Origin: Polyangiaceae bacterium
Lineage (GTDB): Bacteria; Myxococcota; Polyangia; Polyangiales; Polyangiaceae
NCBI GenBank assembly: GCA_025936205.1
Contig: JAICTU010000179.1
Coordinates: 1 to 16,098 of the forward strand
Length of the DNA: 16,098 nt
Direction: 5' to 3'
Position numbers and translations under genes: made by a program
Part shown: piece by piece, positions 1 through 7,264 of the stretch
Layout: every line of letters begins with the position of its first letter
Position numbering within the stretch: the stretch's first letter is position 1
The notes under the pieces: model-generated
Seen by the model: the letters and a program-made list of their open reading frames with translations, nothing else
Databases searched by the model: none
Told to the model about the DNA's origin: nothing

Positions 1-144
1 CTTGCGGATCTTGTAGTCGACGGGATTCACCGAGGCAGCGACGAGGCGCACCAGCGCCTGCTTCGGCCCCGGCACGGGCCGCGCCACGTCTGCGATCTCG
101 AACCGCTCGGGACCGCCAAAATCACGGATGATGGCTGCTTTCAT
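1..144 (-). CDS. Zinc-type alcohol dehydrogenase / quinone oxidoreductase (MDR family), N-terminal part only
   Basis: The minus strand opens at 144 with MKAAIIRDFGGPERFEIADV and runs 48 codons off the left edge of the window. The visible piece ends in SVNPVDYKIRK, which is the hallmark N-terminal segment of the GroES-like domain of medium-chain dehydrogenases of the quinone reductase type. Those enzymes reduce quinones or enones with NAD(P)H in the cytoplasm. The Rossmann cofactor domain lies outside the window, so substrate and zinc dependence cannot be judged. The gene is divergent from the Sel1-repeat gene, with about 300 bases between the two starts. Family assignment is fairly secure from the N-terminus; the exact enzyme is not. 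Confidence 0.85.
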   Translation of the reverse strand, partial: MKAAIIRDFGGPERFEIADVARPVPGPKQALVRLVAASVNPVDYKIRK

Positions 145-452
145 GGCGCACGACTCTGCCGGACGAGGCGCGCCTTGTCGAACCGTTTGGCGCTCCGTGC
201 ATGGGCCTTCACACGGCCGGCGACACGGCTTGTCCCGCGTGCTCACAGATCGCATGAATATTGCGACGGCTGGCCTGTCGTTGCACGAATCGCAGCTCGA
301 CGAATCCGCGTTCATGGGAAGAATCACGCTGAATTTCTCGATCTCGAACACGCGCTGAGAGCGCGCGCTAGCGAAGTCGATCGATGCGATCTCAGAAATT
401 CATGCGAAATTCCGCATTGCAAAAACAAAGCGGCGCGTGGTTTAGGGCGCGC
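145..452. other. Divergent intergenic region, no gene seen
   Basis: This stretch separates two divergent genes. The short open frames crossing it have no recognisable protein character. It is more AT-rich than its surroundings from about 390 to 430 and holds two copies of GAAATTC (395-401 and 406-412) spaced 11 bases apart, about one helical turn. That could be a regulator half-site pair or chance. Promoters for both flanking genes must lie here or close by, but none stands out. Confidence 0.5.
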
Positions 453-986
453 ATGAAACATACCTACATCGCCGTCCACGGCGTCGCGCGCACGGTTGCG
501 CGTCTTCTTGCAGCTTCCATGCTGTGCTTCGCGATCGCCGGCTCCGCGCCGGCGATCGCCACTCCCAGCTCACCCGGCGCGCTGAGCAAGCTCGAAAGCG
601 CCTGCGCGAGCGGCGATGCCGTGCAGTGCAATGACCTCGGCGTCAGCTACGTCCACGGCTCCGGCCGCGCGGACGCGCAGCGCGCCTTTGGCGCCTTCGC
701 TCGCGCTTGCAGCGGCGGCAGCCCGGACGGCTGCAGCAACCTGGGGGCACTGTACGAAAGCGGTGTCGGCGTCGCCGCGAACTTGCCCCTGGCAGCCGAG
801 ATGTACGAGCGTGCCTGCAATGCAGGCAATGCCCTCGGCTGCTCGAACCTCGGCGCGCTCTACGCGCGCGGCCGCGGCGTCGCGCGCAACGTGGTGCAAG
901 CCCAGCGCCTGTTCCTGCTCGCGTGCGACAACGGCAGCGCCGCCGGCTGCAACAACCTGATGCAGTACTCGGCGCCTCACTCGTGA
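453..986 (+). CDS. Secreted Sel1-like repeat protein with paired cysteines
   Basis: This 177-residue protein has a signal peptide (hydrophobic residues about 16-32, likely cleavage after A-I-A at 36). Three to four Sel1-like repeats follow, with typical signatures such as CSNLGALYESGVGV and CSNLGALYARGRGV. Cysteines come in pairs with seven residues between them: 51/59, 86/94, 122/130 and 158/166, so the repeat period is 35-36 residues. This is the pattern of Helicobacter cysteine-rich (Hcp) proteins, where each pair forms a disulfide within a helical hairpin. Such proteins usually act as exported protein-binding scaffolds; the partner is unknown. The ATG at 453 was chosen over one at 384 because AGGG lies five bases upstream and the signal peptide begins there. 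Confidence 0.85.
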   Translation: MKHTYIAVHGVARTVARLLAASMLCFAIAGSAPAIATPSSPGALSKLESACASGDAVQCNDLGVSYVHGSGRADAQRAFGAFARACSGGSPDGCSNLGALYESGVGVAANLPLAAEMYERACNAGNALGCSNLGALYARGRGVARNVVQAQRLFLLACDNGSAAGCNNLMQYSAPHS

Positions 987-1018
987 GGTAGATGGTCGCT
1001 GCCGGACTGGTCGCGGCC

Positions 1019-1150
1019 GGCACACCGATCGGCGTGCTCGCCTACGCAGGCGAGCGCGCCGTGGGCTGGTGCTCGGTCGCGCCGCGCGAGAGCTACGTCA
1101 AGCTCCAGAGCTCCCGCACCATGCCCCGCGTCTCCGGCGCGCCCACGTGG
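1019..1150 (+). pseudogene. Remnant of a GNAT-family acetyltransferase gene
   Basis: An open frame starting at 992 carries, between 1019 and 1150, residues that read GVLAYAGERAVGWCSVAPRE and then SYVKLQSSRTMPRVSGAPTW. This closely resembles the N-terminal third of a common GNAT N-acetyltransferase family (pattern G-L-L-A-Y-x-G-x-x-V-G-W-C-x-V-A-P-R-E, then a S-R-V-L-x-P-V-D-x-x-P-V-W stretch). The acetyl-CoA binding part that should follow is missing: after 1150 the frame loses similarity and stops at 1225. There is no good start or ribosome binding site. I read it as a decayed gene fragment. Similarity is judged from memory of the family and needs a search. Confidence 0.6.
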
Positions 1151-1238
1151 ATGGGCCCACTCCGATCTGCGTACGGAAATGTGCGCGCTCTGCCCGCGCC
1201 GGCCCTGCGCGCTCCCCAGTGCTAACCTGAAGTGCTCG

Positions 1239-1255
1239 GCGCTCGCAGCGAGCGC
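1239..1255 (+). repeat. Perfect 7-bp hairpin just upstream of the acyltransferase start
   Basis: GCGCTCG and CGAGCGC flank a three-base loop (CAG), ending 10 bases before the ATG at 1266. It could end transcription from upstream or affect translation of the acyltransferase mRNA. There is no T run, so an intrinsic terminator is not supported. Confidence 0.45.
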
Positions 1256-1265
1256 ACCACGACAC

Positions 1266-1865
1266 ATGCAGGACCGGAGCACCTCGAGCGAGCCCTGCGC
1301 GGAGCCAGCCCGCGTGGCGATCGTGCGAGCCGTGCTCGACTGGTTCGGCTGGCGGCTCACGGGCGAGCCACCCACGGCGCCCCGCTGCGTGATCGTCTTC
1401 GCGCCGCACACCTCCAACTGGGACTTCCCCCTGCTGCTGCTCGTGCGCATCGCCTTTGGGCGACAGGTGCGCTACCTCGCCAAGCACACCCTGCTGCGGG
1501 GCCCCTTCAGCTGGTTCTTCCGCGCCACGGGCGCGATCCCGGTCGAGCGCAGCCAGCACCAGGACCTCGTCCGCTACCTGAGCGAAGTCTTCGAACGCAG
1601 CCCTGCGCTCTGGCTCGCGCTCTCCCCCGAAGGCACGCGCAAGAAGACCGACCACTGGAAGAGCGGCTTCTACTACATCGCGCTCGAAGCGCACGTCCCC
1701 GTGCTGCTCGTCTTCGTCGACGCCCGGCGCCGCGAGTGCGGAGTGGGGCCGCTGCTCACGCTGAGCGGCGATCCGGAGCGGGATCTAGAACCGATCCGCG
1801 CTTTCTATGCGGACAAGCGCGGCATCGTGCCGGAGAACGCGAGCGAGATTCGCTGGCAGGACTGA
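1266..1865 (+). CDS. Small PlsC-type lysophospholipid acyltransferase
   Basis: This 199-residue protein holds the glycerolipid acyltransferase motifs in order. The catalytic H-x4-D box is HTSNWD (48-53), the second motif is GAIPVERS (89-96), the SPEGTRKK block is at 120-127, and a hydrophobic VPVLLVFVD segment is at 144-152. The family transfers an acyl group from acyl-CoA or acyl-ACP to a lysophospholipid or related acceptor at the inner membrane. Small versions with FAPHTSNWDF-type motifs are often annotated as 1-acyl-glycerol-3-phosphate acyltransferase, though many have untested acceptors. The start at 1266 is the last ATG before the conserved part; there is no clear Shine-Dalgarno. The reading frame is open back to 1179, but that extension has no protein character. 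Confidence 0.88.
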   Translation: MQDRSTSSEPCAEPARVAIVRAVLDWFGWRLTGEPPTAPRCVIVFAPHTSNWDFPLLLLVRIAFGRQVRYLAKHTLLRGPFSWFFRATGAIPVERSQHQDLVRYLSEVFERSPALWLALSPEGTRKKTDHWKSGFYYIALEAHVPVLLVFVDARRRECGVGPLLTLSGDPERDLEPIRAFYADKRGIVPENASEIRWQD

Positions 1866-2156
1866 CGCGTGCGGAGGGCACAGCGGGCTCATTCTGGAGC
1901 CGATGAGGGACTCGCGGTGGCGAGCGCCATGGCGCATTCGTTGACGAAACGCGCACGAGCATTCGGCCGACGCGGCGGAGCCAGACGCCAAGATGTTGTC
2001 GTTCCCTGAACAGGGAGAGCGCGCACGAGTGCGCAACTCGTTTCGCGGAATGCCGATCTTTGAGCGGGCTACGTCGACTCACGATGTGTCGCGCGTGCGC
2101 GAAGATACAACTCTCGCGACCTTGACTTCAAAGCAGAGTCAGCCTAGGTCGGGCGC
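1866..2156. other. Intergenic region with small hairpins and a candidate -35 box
   Basis: No credible gene. Two small inverted repeats lie close together: TCCCTG-AA-CAGGGA at 2003-2016 and GCGCA-CGAG-TGCGC at 2021-2034. Neither has a T run. TTGACT at 2122-2127 is one base from the sigma-70 -35 consensus and sits 17 bases from a weak -10 (TAGGTC, 2145-2150), which ends six bases before the ATG at 2157. Confidence 0.35.
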
Positions 2157-4707
2157 ATGTGGCGAGGGAGTCTGGGGTGGGTTGCGTGCGCCTTTTTCGG
2201 TGTCGCGCTGAGTGGCTGCGAAGGGGAAAAGCGACCTTACACTTACGTGGCGCAAAACCTGCCGGATGCGTCCGCAACAGGTGCTTCGACAGGGAGTGGA
2301 CCCGCGCGCCCCGAAAGCGGAGTGTCCGGAGACATTGCGCTCACCGGGGGCGAAAGCGAGAGCGTTGCCGGGGCGTTGGGCGCGGCGTGCCACGAGGGCA
2401 GTGAATGCAGTAGCGGCAACTGCGCGGACGGCGTGTGTTGCGACTCACCCTGCAGCGAGTTGTGCGCAGCCTGCAATCTACCGGGCACCACGGGCGCGTG
2501 TTCGGTCGCGCCGAGCGACCCGCTCTGCCCGCAGGCCACTTGCCAGGTCAGAGCAGCGAGTGTCGCCCGTTGAACAACGGAAGTGCGACGGTCAATTGCG
2601 AAGCCATCGGCGTGTGCCGAGCAGGAGCCGAATGCATCGCACAGCCCGCGGCAGTGGGCACACCGTGTCAACAGGGCACGGGCACGTGTGATGGGCAGGG
2701 TGCCTGTCTCGTGCCCAACAAGAAGGCGCTGGGAGAAGCCTGTCAGGCTGACGGCGATTGCTCGGAAGGACACTGCGTTGCCGGTGGGCAAGGCGGCGCA
2801 CGGATCTGCTGTGACTCTGGCTGCGATGGCGTCTGCCAGACCTGCAGCGCAGCCGGCCGCTGTGAGGTCACTCCGGCGACCGATCGTCGTTGCGGCGCGG
2901 TCACTTGCCCACCGGACAACGCATGCCGCAACTACGTCGACACGATCACGGACAATCTCTGTCGTTCGTTCGGGCAGTGCCGCAGCGATCTGGACTGCGT
3001 CAGCCCCGACTTCTTTACGAGCCTGCTCCCGAGCGCTCAGTGCGTTTGCGATCCATCGTCCGGATCATGTTCCCTCGCAGCCGGCACATCCTGCGATCAA
3101 AACATTCAGTGTGCCTCGGGGGCCTGTGTCCAGACAGCACCGATGGTGGGCGAAAGTGCTGCTCCGAAGCCTGTGCCGCGGGCTTGTTCTGCAGCAGTGC
3201 AGGGACCGGCTGCGTGCAATGCGAGGGGTTGCAGATCACGTGCAACGGCAACGAGCAGCGCACTTGCAATGCGGGCACCATAGTCGCCGCCGTCTGCCGC
3301 AACGGCTGCACGCCGGGTACAGGTTGCAATACATTGCCCCCTGTGGGCTTCCTTTGTGATGGGGGTCAGTGCGCGGCCAGCGGCGTGTGTCAGCAGGATA
3401 CGGGCGGACAGTCCCGCTGCTGCGTGCGGAATTGCGCTGCAGAGGGCAAGGTCTGCTCGCCTACCGGCAGCTGCGAGTGCCCGCAAGGTCAGGTCGCTGC
3501 AGATAACAACTGCCTGCTGGAGCCTGGTGACCCCTGCCAAAACACGGGCCAATGTCAGACGGGCCTCAGCTGCGTGGACGGCGTCTGTTGCCGTGAAGCC
3601 TGCAGTGGTTACTGCGAGCGTTGTGAGGCAGGGACTGGAACCTGCGTGGCCATCGCTGCCGGTCAACAAGAAACCGATCCGGCTTCCGGCAACAACTGCT
3701 CCAATGGTTTCCAGTGCACGGGCCAGCGCAATGGCTGCAAGGCTCGGACTGGGCAGGCGTGCTCGAGCACCGATGGCTCGGACTGTGTCTCGGGCAGCTG
3801 CGAGGCGACCGTTGGCGGAGGGGCGCGTGTGTGCTGCAGCCAAGCTTGCGACGGGGTGCTGGGCTCTTGCCGCAGCACCGGACAAGGCTGTGTGCAGTGT
3901 GAGAGCGCCGCTCAGTGCGGCAATGGCTGCAACATCGCCCAGGGCACGTGCAATCCGCTGAAGAATCCTGGTGACACCTGCACTGTCGCCGGCCAGTGCT
4001 CGACGAATAGCTGCGTGCGTGCCGCCGGCAACAACAACGTCAGCCTTTGCTGTGGCAATTGCGCCGCTGGTCAGCTTTGCAACGCGCAGGGGCAGTGCGT
4101 GAATCCCCAGAGTGAGCTCGGTGGCAACTGCAGCACGAACGCCAATTGTCGCGTTGGTGTTTGCTCGGGTGGCGTCTGTTGCAGCAGTGCTTGCGATCTG
4201 AACTGTCAGATGTGCAGCAGCGGCGGGGCTTGTCAGAGTAATGGGGCTTGCGATGTGTTTGATTGCATCGCCCCCAATCCGCCGGCGGTCACGGCCAATC
4301 TCCCTGCCAACAACATCTTCGTGTTGCCAGGTTCCGCTCCGCCAGTTGCGCGCGGAGGTACCGTACGCGATGGTCGGTACACACCAACCAGAATCGATAT
4401 CTTCGCCGAATTGACTGGTGCAGTCCGAATCCCGACATATGAGTTTCGTGGTCGCTCGGTTCAAATTTCCGAGCAAGACTTTGCGGGGTTTTCTCCGCCA
4501 GTGAGCTTCGCTCCCGAGTTCCACTACACAGGGACGTTCACGACTTCAGGAGCCTCTCTGACTTTCGACGTCGATCTCTGCGAGACGCAGTTCAACGGGA
4601 TAACGCTCAGCACGCAAGCGCTGCAGTACACCGCGACTGCGAACGGGCTGATAGCAATATCTCAGCAGGTCGTCGGCACCGTGGCGGTCACGTATGCGCG
4701 CCAGTAG
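2157..4707 (+). pseudogene. Large Cys-rich repeat lipoprotein, reading frame broken twice
   Basis: The gene starts with a lipoprotein signal (MWRGSLGWVACAFFGVALSG, then Cys at residue 21). It then carries eight Cys-rich modules, each built on C-x2-G-x-C and a C-C-x2-3-C core such as GVCCDSPC, RICCDSGC, GVCCREAC and GVCCSSAC. A Cys-poor beta-type domain of about 140 residues (from about 4270) ends in YARQ. The frame is not continuous: it moves back one position near 2546-2547 and again between about 3120 and 3145 (best placed at 3140-3141). Repairing both gives about 850 residues. Each lesion sits in a G or C run and keeps the Cys spacing if one base is restored, so sequencing or assembly error is as likely as true decay. 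Myxobacterial genomes hold many such proteins, presumed surface or adhesion factors of unknown function. Confidence 0.8.
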
Positions 4708-4720
4708 GCGCGGCAGCGCC
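4707..4720 (+). repeat. Hairpin overlapping the stop codon of the Cys-rich gene
   Basis: GGCGC and GCGCC pair around the loop GGCA, beginning at the last base of the TAG stop and followed by ATACATTT. It may be part of the transcription end signal together with the larger inverted repeat just downstream. Confidence 0.4.
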
Positions 4721-4729
4721 ATACATTTG

Positions 4730-4764
4730 CAGGTCGAGATGGGCTAGGCGCTCTTCTCGACCTG
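4730..4764. terminator. Probable bidirectional terminator between convergent genes
   Basis: CAGGTCGAGA (4730-4739) and TCTCGACCTG (4755-4764) form a perfect 10-bp stem around a 15-base loop. G-T pairs could extend it by two. It lies between the end of the Cys-rich gene and the end of the convergent esterase gene, where a terminator is expected. No strong T run follows on either strand, so the mechanism is uncertain. Confidence 0.55.
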
Positions 4765-4777
4765 TGTCTTGAAACAC

Positions 4778-5899
4778 TCAATTGTTGCCGAGCAGGCCCA
4801 GCATGGCTTGCCCGTAGCGCGCGCCGAAGGTGCGTTGAGCGGCGAGGTTGAAGTGCAGGTTGCCGTACATGTCTTGCGATGCGGGCACGGCCTGAAAGCT
4901 CTGGTCGGCCTTGGCCACGGCGGCTCTCGAGATCGTGTTCGGCAGCCCGTCAATGACCGAGTTCATGCCGCCGCAGCAACCGGAGGGAAGCAGTTCACCC
5001 GCCACGAACGCTGCGTTCGGGACATTCAGATCGGCGCGCAAGCGGTCCACGACGTTCTTGACGCGTCCGGGCCACGTCGCGGTGTTGCCGCCCGCGTCGC
5101 TCTCGCCCTGGTGGAAGATCATGCCGCGGATCTCGCCACGCTGCTGCGCCATCTTCGCGCGGTTCAGCAGGTTGGTGTAGTTGGTCTGCCCGGGCTGGAA
5201 GGTGTCGATGCTGACGCCGGGAACGGCGCCGGGGACGAGCAGGATCGTGTCGTTCGGGAAGGCGTCGGCGATCGTCTTGGCGAAGTAGTCGCCGGGGCCA
5301 ACGCCGGGGCCTTGCCCGCCGGTGCCGGGCTGGCCCACACAGCCGTGCAGCGGGGGCTGTGCCGGCACCCACTGGTTGGTGCCATGCTTGCCGCAGCTGG
5401 TGATGGTCAGCACCTCGACGCGCGGATTGATCGTCAGGTCTTGCTGCTGGGGGTTGGGTACGCCCCACATGTTCGACTGCCCAAAGAGCAAGAAGACCTG
5501 CGTGCGCGCGGTGGCCGGTGGAGTCTGCGCGGGCGGCGTTGCCGGGGGCTGCGTCGGCGGTGTCATTTGAGCCGGCGGGGTCGGCTGCGCCGGGGGCGTT
5601 GCGGCGCCCATGTCGTCGGTGTTCTGTGGAGGCGCTACCGGTGTGTTGGTGCCGGCAGGCGGCCCTTCACTGTTGCTCGGCGGCGTGGCGACCCCGGAGG
5701 GTTGCTGGGTATTGCTGGCTGCCGGGGTTTCGTTCGTGGGTGGCGTGTTCGCGGAGGGATTCGACTGGGTCGTGGTGCCGCCCGAGAAGGGGGGCAGAGC
5801 CGCGCCGTTGTCCTCGTCCGTTGCGTCACCACCACCACACGCGGCGAAGAAGAGGACCGCCGCGCTGACTAGCCCCAATCGCTGGAAAACGTTTCCCAT
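4778..5899 (-). CDS. Lipoprotein carbohydrate acetylesterase (SASA / sialate O-acetylesterase-like, CE6-type)
   Basis: This 373-residue protein starts with a lipoprotein signal ending F-F-A-A-C21. A linker at about 35-132 is almost wholly Pro, Thr, Ala, Asn and Gln, with repeats such as TPPAQ. The catalytic domain follows: the nucleophile block VFLLFGQSNMWG (Ser142), the IFHQGESD block (262-268) and a C-terminal segment with D343 and NLHFN (His349), which supply the rest of the SGNH-type site. The family removes acetyl groups from sugars, either sialic acid or plant polysaccharides such as xylan. The lipid anchor plus long linker suggests display at the outer membrane for work on external polymers. 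The start at 5899 is supported by GGAG seven bases upstream; the open frame extends further but lacks that. A LacI-type operator lies 53 bases before the start. Confidence 0.87.
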   Translation of the reverse strand: MGNVFQRLGLVSAAVLFFAACGGGDATDEDNGAALPPFSGGTTTQSNPSANTPPTNETPAASNTQQPSGVATPPSNSEGPPAGTNTPVAPPQNTDDMGAATPPAQPTPPAQMTPPTQPPATPPAQTPPATARTQVFLLFGQSNMWGVPNPQQQDLTINPRVEVLTITSCGKHGTNQWVPAQPPLHGCVGQPGTGGQGPGVGPGDYFAKTIADAFPNDTILLVPGAVPGVSIDTFQPGQTNYTNLLNRAKMAQQRGEIRGMIFHQGESDAGGNTATWPGRVKNVVDRLRADLNVPNAAFVAGELLPSGCCGGMNSVIDGLPNTISRAAVAKADQSFQAVPASQDMYGNLHFNLAAQRTFGARYGQAMLGLLGNN

Positions 5900-6220
5900 A
5901 AGTACGCTCCGTGCAACTCCGAACGGGCAATTTACCCGAATTGAAGGGCGCTGGAAACGCTTCCAAGAAATAGCCATCACGGCGGCCCGATCGAGGCTCC
6001 GTTGTATCGGTGTCTCTGGATTTTGGTGACACGGTCGCAATGGGACGGGCGGGATTGGGGAAAAAGCGGCCTGCACGGCGCGATTCGGAACAAAGGCCGC
6101 AGCCTAGCCCTGAACCCCGTCGGAGGAGGTCTCGGAGAAGAGGCGTGCCGCGAGGGTCGCCAGCGGGAGCCCTTCGGGAATTGGACCTTCATTTTCCATG
6201 AGGAACGTGGAGGAGCACTT
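5900..6220. other. Upstream region of the acetylesterase, no gene seen
   Basis: The 321 bases between the NTF2-like lipoprotein stop and the esterase start hold no credible gene. The notable element is the LacI-type box at 5952-5965. A short inverted repeat CGGG/CCCG (arms about seven bases apart) lies around 5924-5938 between that box and the start codon. No clear terminator for the upstream gene was seen. Confidence 0.5.
5952..5965 (-). promoter_or_regulatory. Putative LacI-family operator upstream of the acetylesterase
   Basis: TGGAAACGCTTCCA is a 14-bp near-perfect palindrome (six of seven base pairs match) centred on CG. This is the classic layout of LacI/GalR-family operators (T-G-x-A-A-x-C-G-x-T-T-x-C-A). 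It lies 53 bases upstream of the esterase ATG. LacI-family regulators usually sense sugars, which fits a carbohydrate esterase. No LacI-type gene is in the window. Confidence 0.5.
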
Positions 6221-6688
6221 TCAGGTGGTCGGCAGTGCCGAGCGGTGGAAGTGCACGATCTGCCAGCTCTCGCCGCGCTTCTCGAGGATGAAGCTGACGC
6301 GGCCGTCGCGCTGGTAGACGGTGCCGTCTTTGGTGCCGGTGACGCGGTCCATGCCGGTGACGAGGACGACGTTGTCGGAGAGCACTTTCACCGAGTGGTC
6401 GAGCAGTTGGGCGCCGCGGGGCTTGTCCTTGGTCAAGGCGGCCTCGAAGTAGCTGCGAATCTCGCTCGGGGCCGTGACGAGGCTCTTGCTGCCGGTGCCA
6501 AAGAATAGAGCATCGGGCGCGTACAGGCCGACGATGGCGTCGACGTTGGATTCGTTGAAGGCGGTGGCCCAGCGCTGCACGACCTGGAGCGCGTCCTTTT
6601 CCGGGTTCGCGGGGGTGGCACGGCATGCGGACAGGGCCAGGGCGCAGGCCAGCGCTGCACCCGACAGTCGATTGAGGTGGCTTTCCAT
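6221..6688 (-). CDS. NTF2-like (SnoaL/DUF4440-type) lipoprotein
   Basis: This 155-residue protein begins MESHLNRLSG and has a lipoprotein signal ending A-L-S-A-C22. The mature part is a cone-shaped NTF2-like fold: an opening helix (VVQRWATAFNESNVDAIVGL), then YAPDALFFGT, an EIRSYFEAAL helix, beta strands around VLSDNVVLVTGMDRV, and a closing WQIVHFHRSALP. The ending resembles the calcium/calmodulin kinase II association-domain relatives, which usually show an H-H-x-S-x-x-P tail. These small domains bind ligands or act as simple enzymes; the substrate here cannot be told. It is divergent from the OsmC gene, 90 bases away. The ATG at 6688 was chosen because the lipoprotein signal starts there; the frame is open much further upstream but overlaps OsmC. 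Confidence 0.82.
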   Translation of the reverse strand: MESHLNRLSGAALACALALSACRATPANPEKDALQVVQRWATAFNESNVDAIVGLYAPDALFFGTGSKSLVTAPSEIRSYFEAALTKDKPRGAQLLDHSVKVLSDNVVLVTGMDRVTGTKDGTVYQRDGRVSFILEKRGESWQIVHFHRSALPTT

Positions 6689-6778
6689 GCGGGCATTCGC
6701 CTCGACCGCCGGCGCGGCGTCAAGCCCGGAGGTTCCACTGCTTGTGTACGCGGCCGGCGGCACTAGGCTGGGGTGGTC

Positions 6779-7264
6779 ATGGCCACTTCCAACGACGCTT
6801 CGTTCGAGACCCGCGTGCGCTGGGTCGGGGCTCACTCGCGCGAGCCGCTCGGTCCGCGCAGCTACACACGGGACTTGCTCGTGGAGCCGGAGGGCAAGCC
6901 TTCGATTCCCGGCTCCGCCAGCTCGCGCTTCTTTGGCGACGACGGCCGCTACAATCCGGAAGACTTGATGCTGGCGTCGCTCGGCGAGTGTCACCTGCTC
7001 ACGTATCTGGCGCTGGCTGCCAAAGCGGGCATCCGCGTTACGGCGCTCTCGGCGCAGGTGAGGGGAACCATCGGCAGGGTCGAGGGGAAGATGCGCTTCC
7101 GCGAAGCGACAATCCGGGTCGTCACCGAGATCGCGGCAGGCGCGGACGCGGAGCAGGCGCACCAGTTGCACGAGCCCGCTCACGAGCATTGCTTCATGGC
7201 CAGCTCGGTCAATTTCCCCGTGCGGATCGAGGCGACCGTGACGAGTCCCCAGCCAGGTTCCTAG
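6779..7264 (+). CDS. OsmC-family peroxiredoxin-like protein
   Basis: This 161-residue protein matches OsmC/Ohr-type thiol peroxidases in length and in both redox cysteines. Cys71 is in LASLGECHLLTYLALAAKAG and Cys138 is in EHCFMASSVNFPV. The family reduces organic hydroperoxides by a two-cysteine cycle in the cytoplasm. The sequence is closer to the general OsmC branch than to Ohr, so the substrate is open. GGGG lies just before the start; a GTG six bases earlier (6773) is an alternative start. Its stop overlaps the stop of the convergent monooxygenase within the four bases CTAG (7261-7264). Confidence 0.9.
   Translation: MATSNDASFETRVRWVGAHSREPLGPRSYTRDLLVEPEGKPSIPGSASSRFFGDDGRYNPEDLMLASLGECHLLTYLALAAKAGIRVTALSAQVRGTIGRVEGKMRFREATIRVVTEIAAGADAEQAHQLHEPAHEHCFMASSVNFPVRIEATVTSPQPGS

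Noticed and set aside
395..412. Pair of GAAATTC repeats as an operator
   Set aside because: Only seven bases each in an AT-richer patch, no regulator nearby and no further copy; could be chance.
2540..3145. Programmed -1 ribosomal frameshifting at the two breaks of the Cys-rich gene
   Set aside because: Both shifts are in the -1 direction, but neither site has an X-XXY-YYZ heptamer with a downstream structure I could identify, and the missing base falls in simple G or C runs.
3106..4524. Long open frame (472 codons) on the minus strand inside the Cys-rich gene
   Set aside because: It is antisense to the Cys modules; its Ala/Thr/Arg-rich product has no domain and arises from the repeated Cys/Gly codons on the other strand.
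5520..5800. Repeat-like DNA in the esterase gene
   Set aside because: It encodes the Pro/Thr/Ala/Gln linker; the repetition follows from the amino-acid bias rather than a separate repeat element.
4769..5872. Plus-strand open frame (367 codons) opposite the esterase gene
   Set aside because: Antisense to a clear esterase with catalytic motifs, lipobox and Shine-Dalgarno on the other strand.
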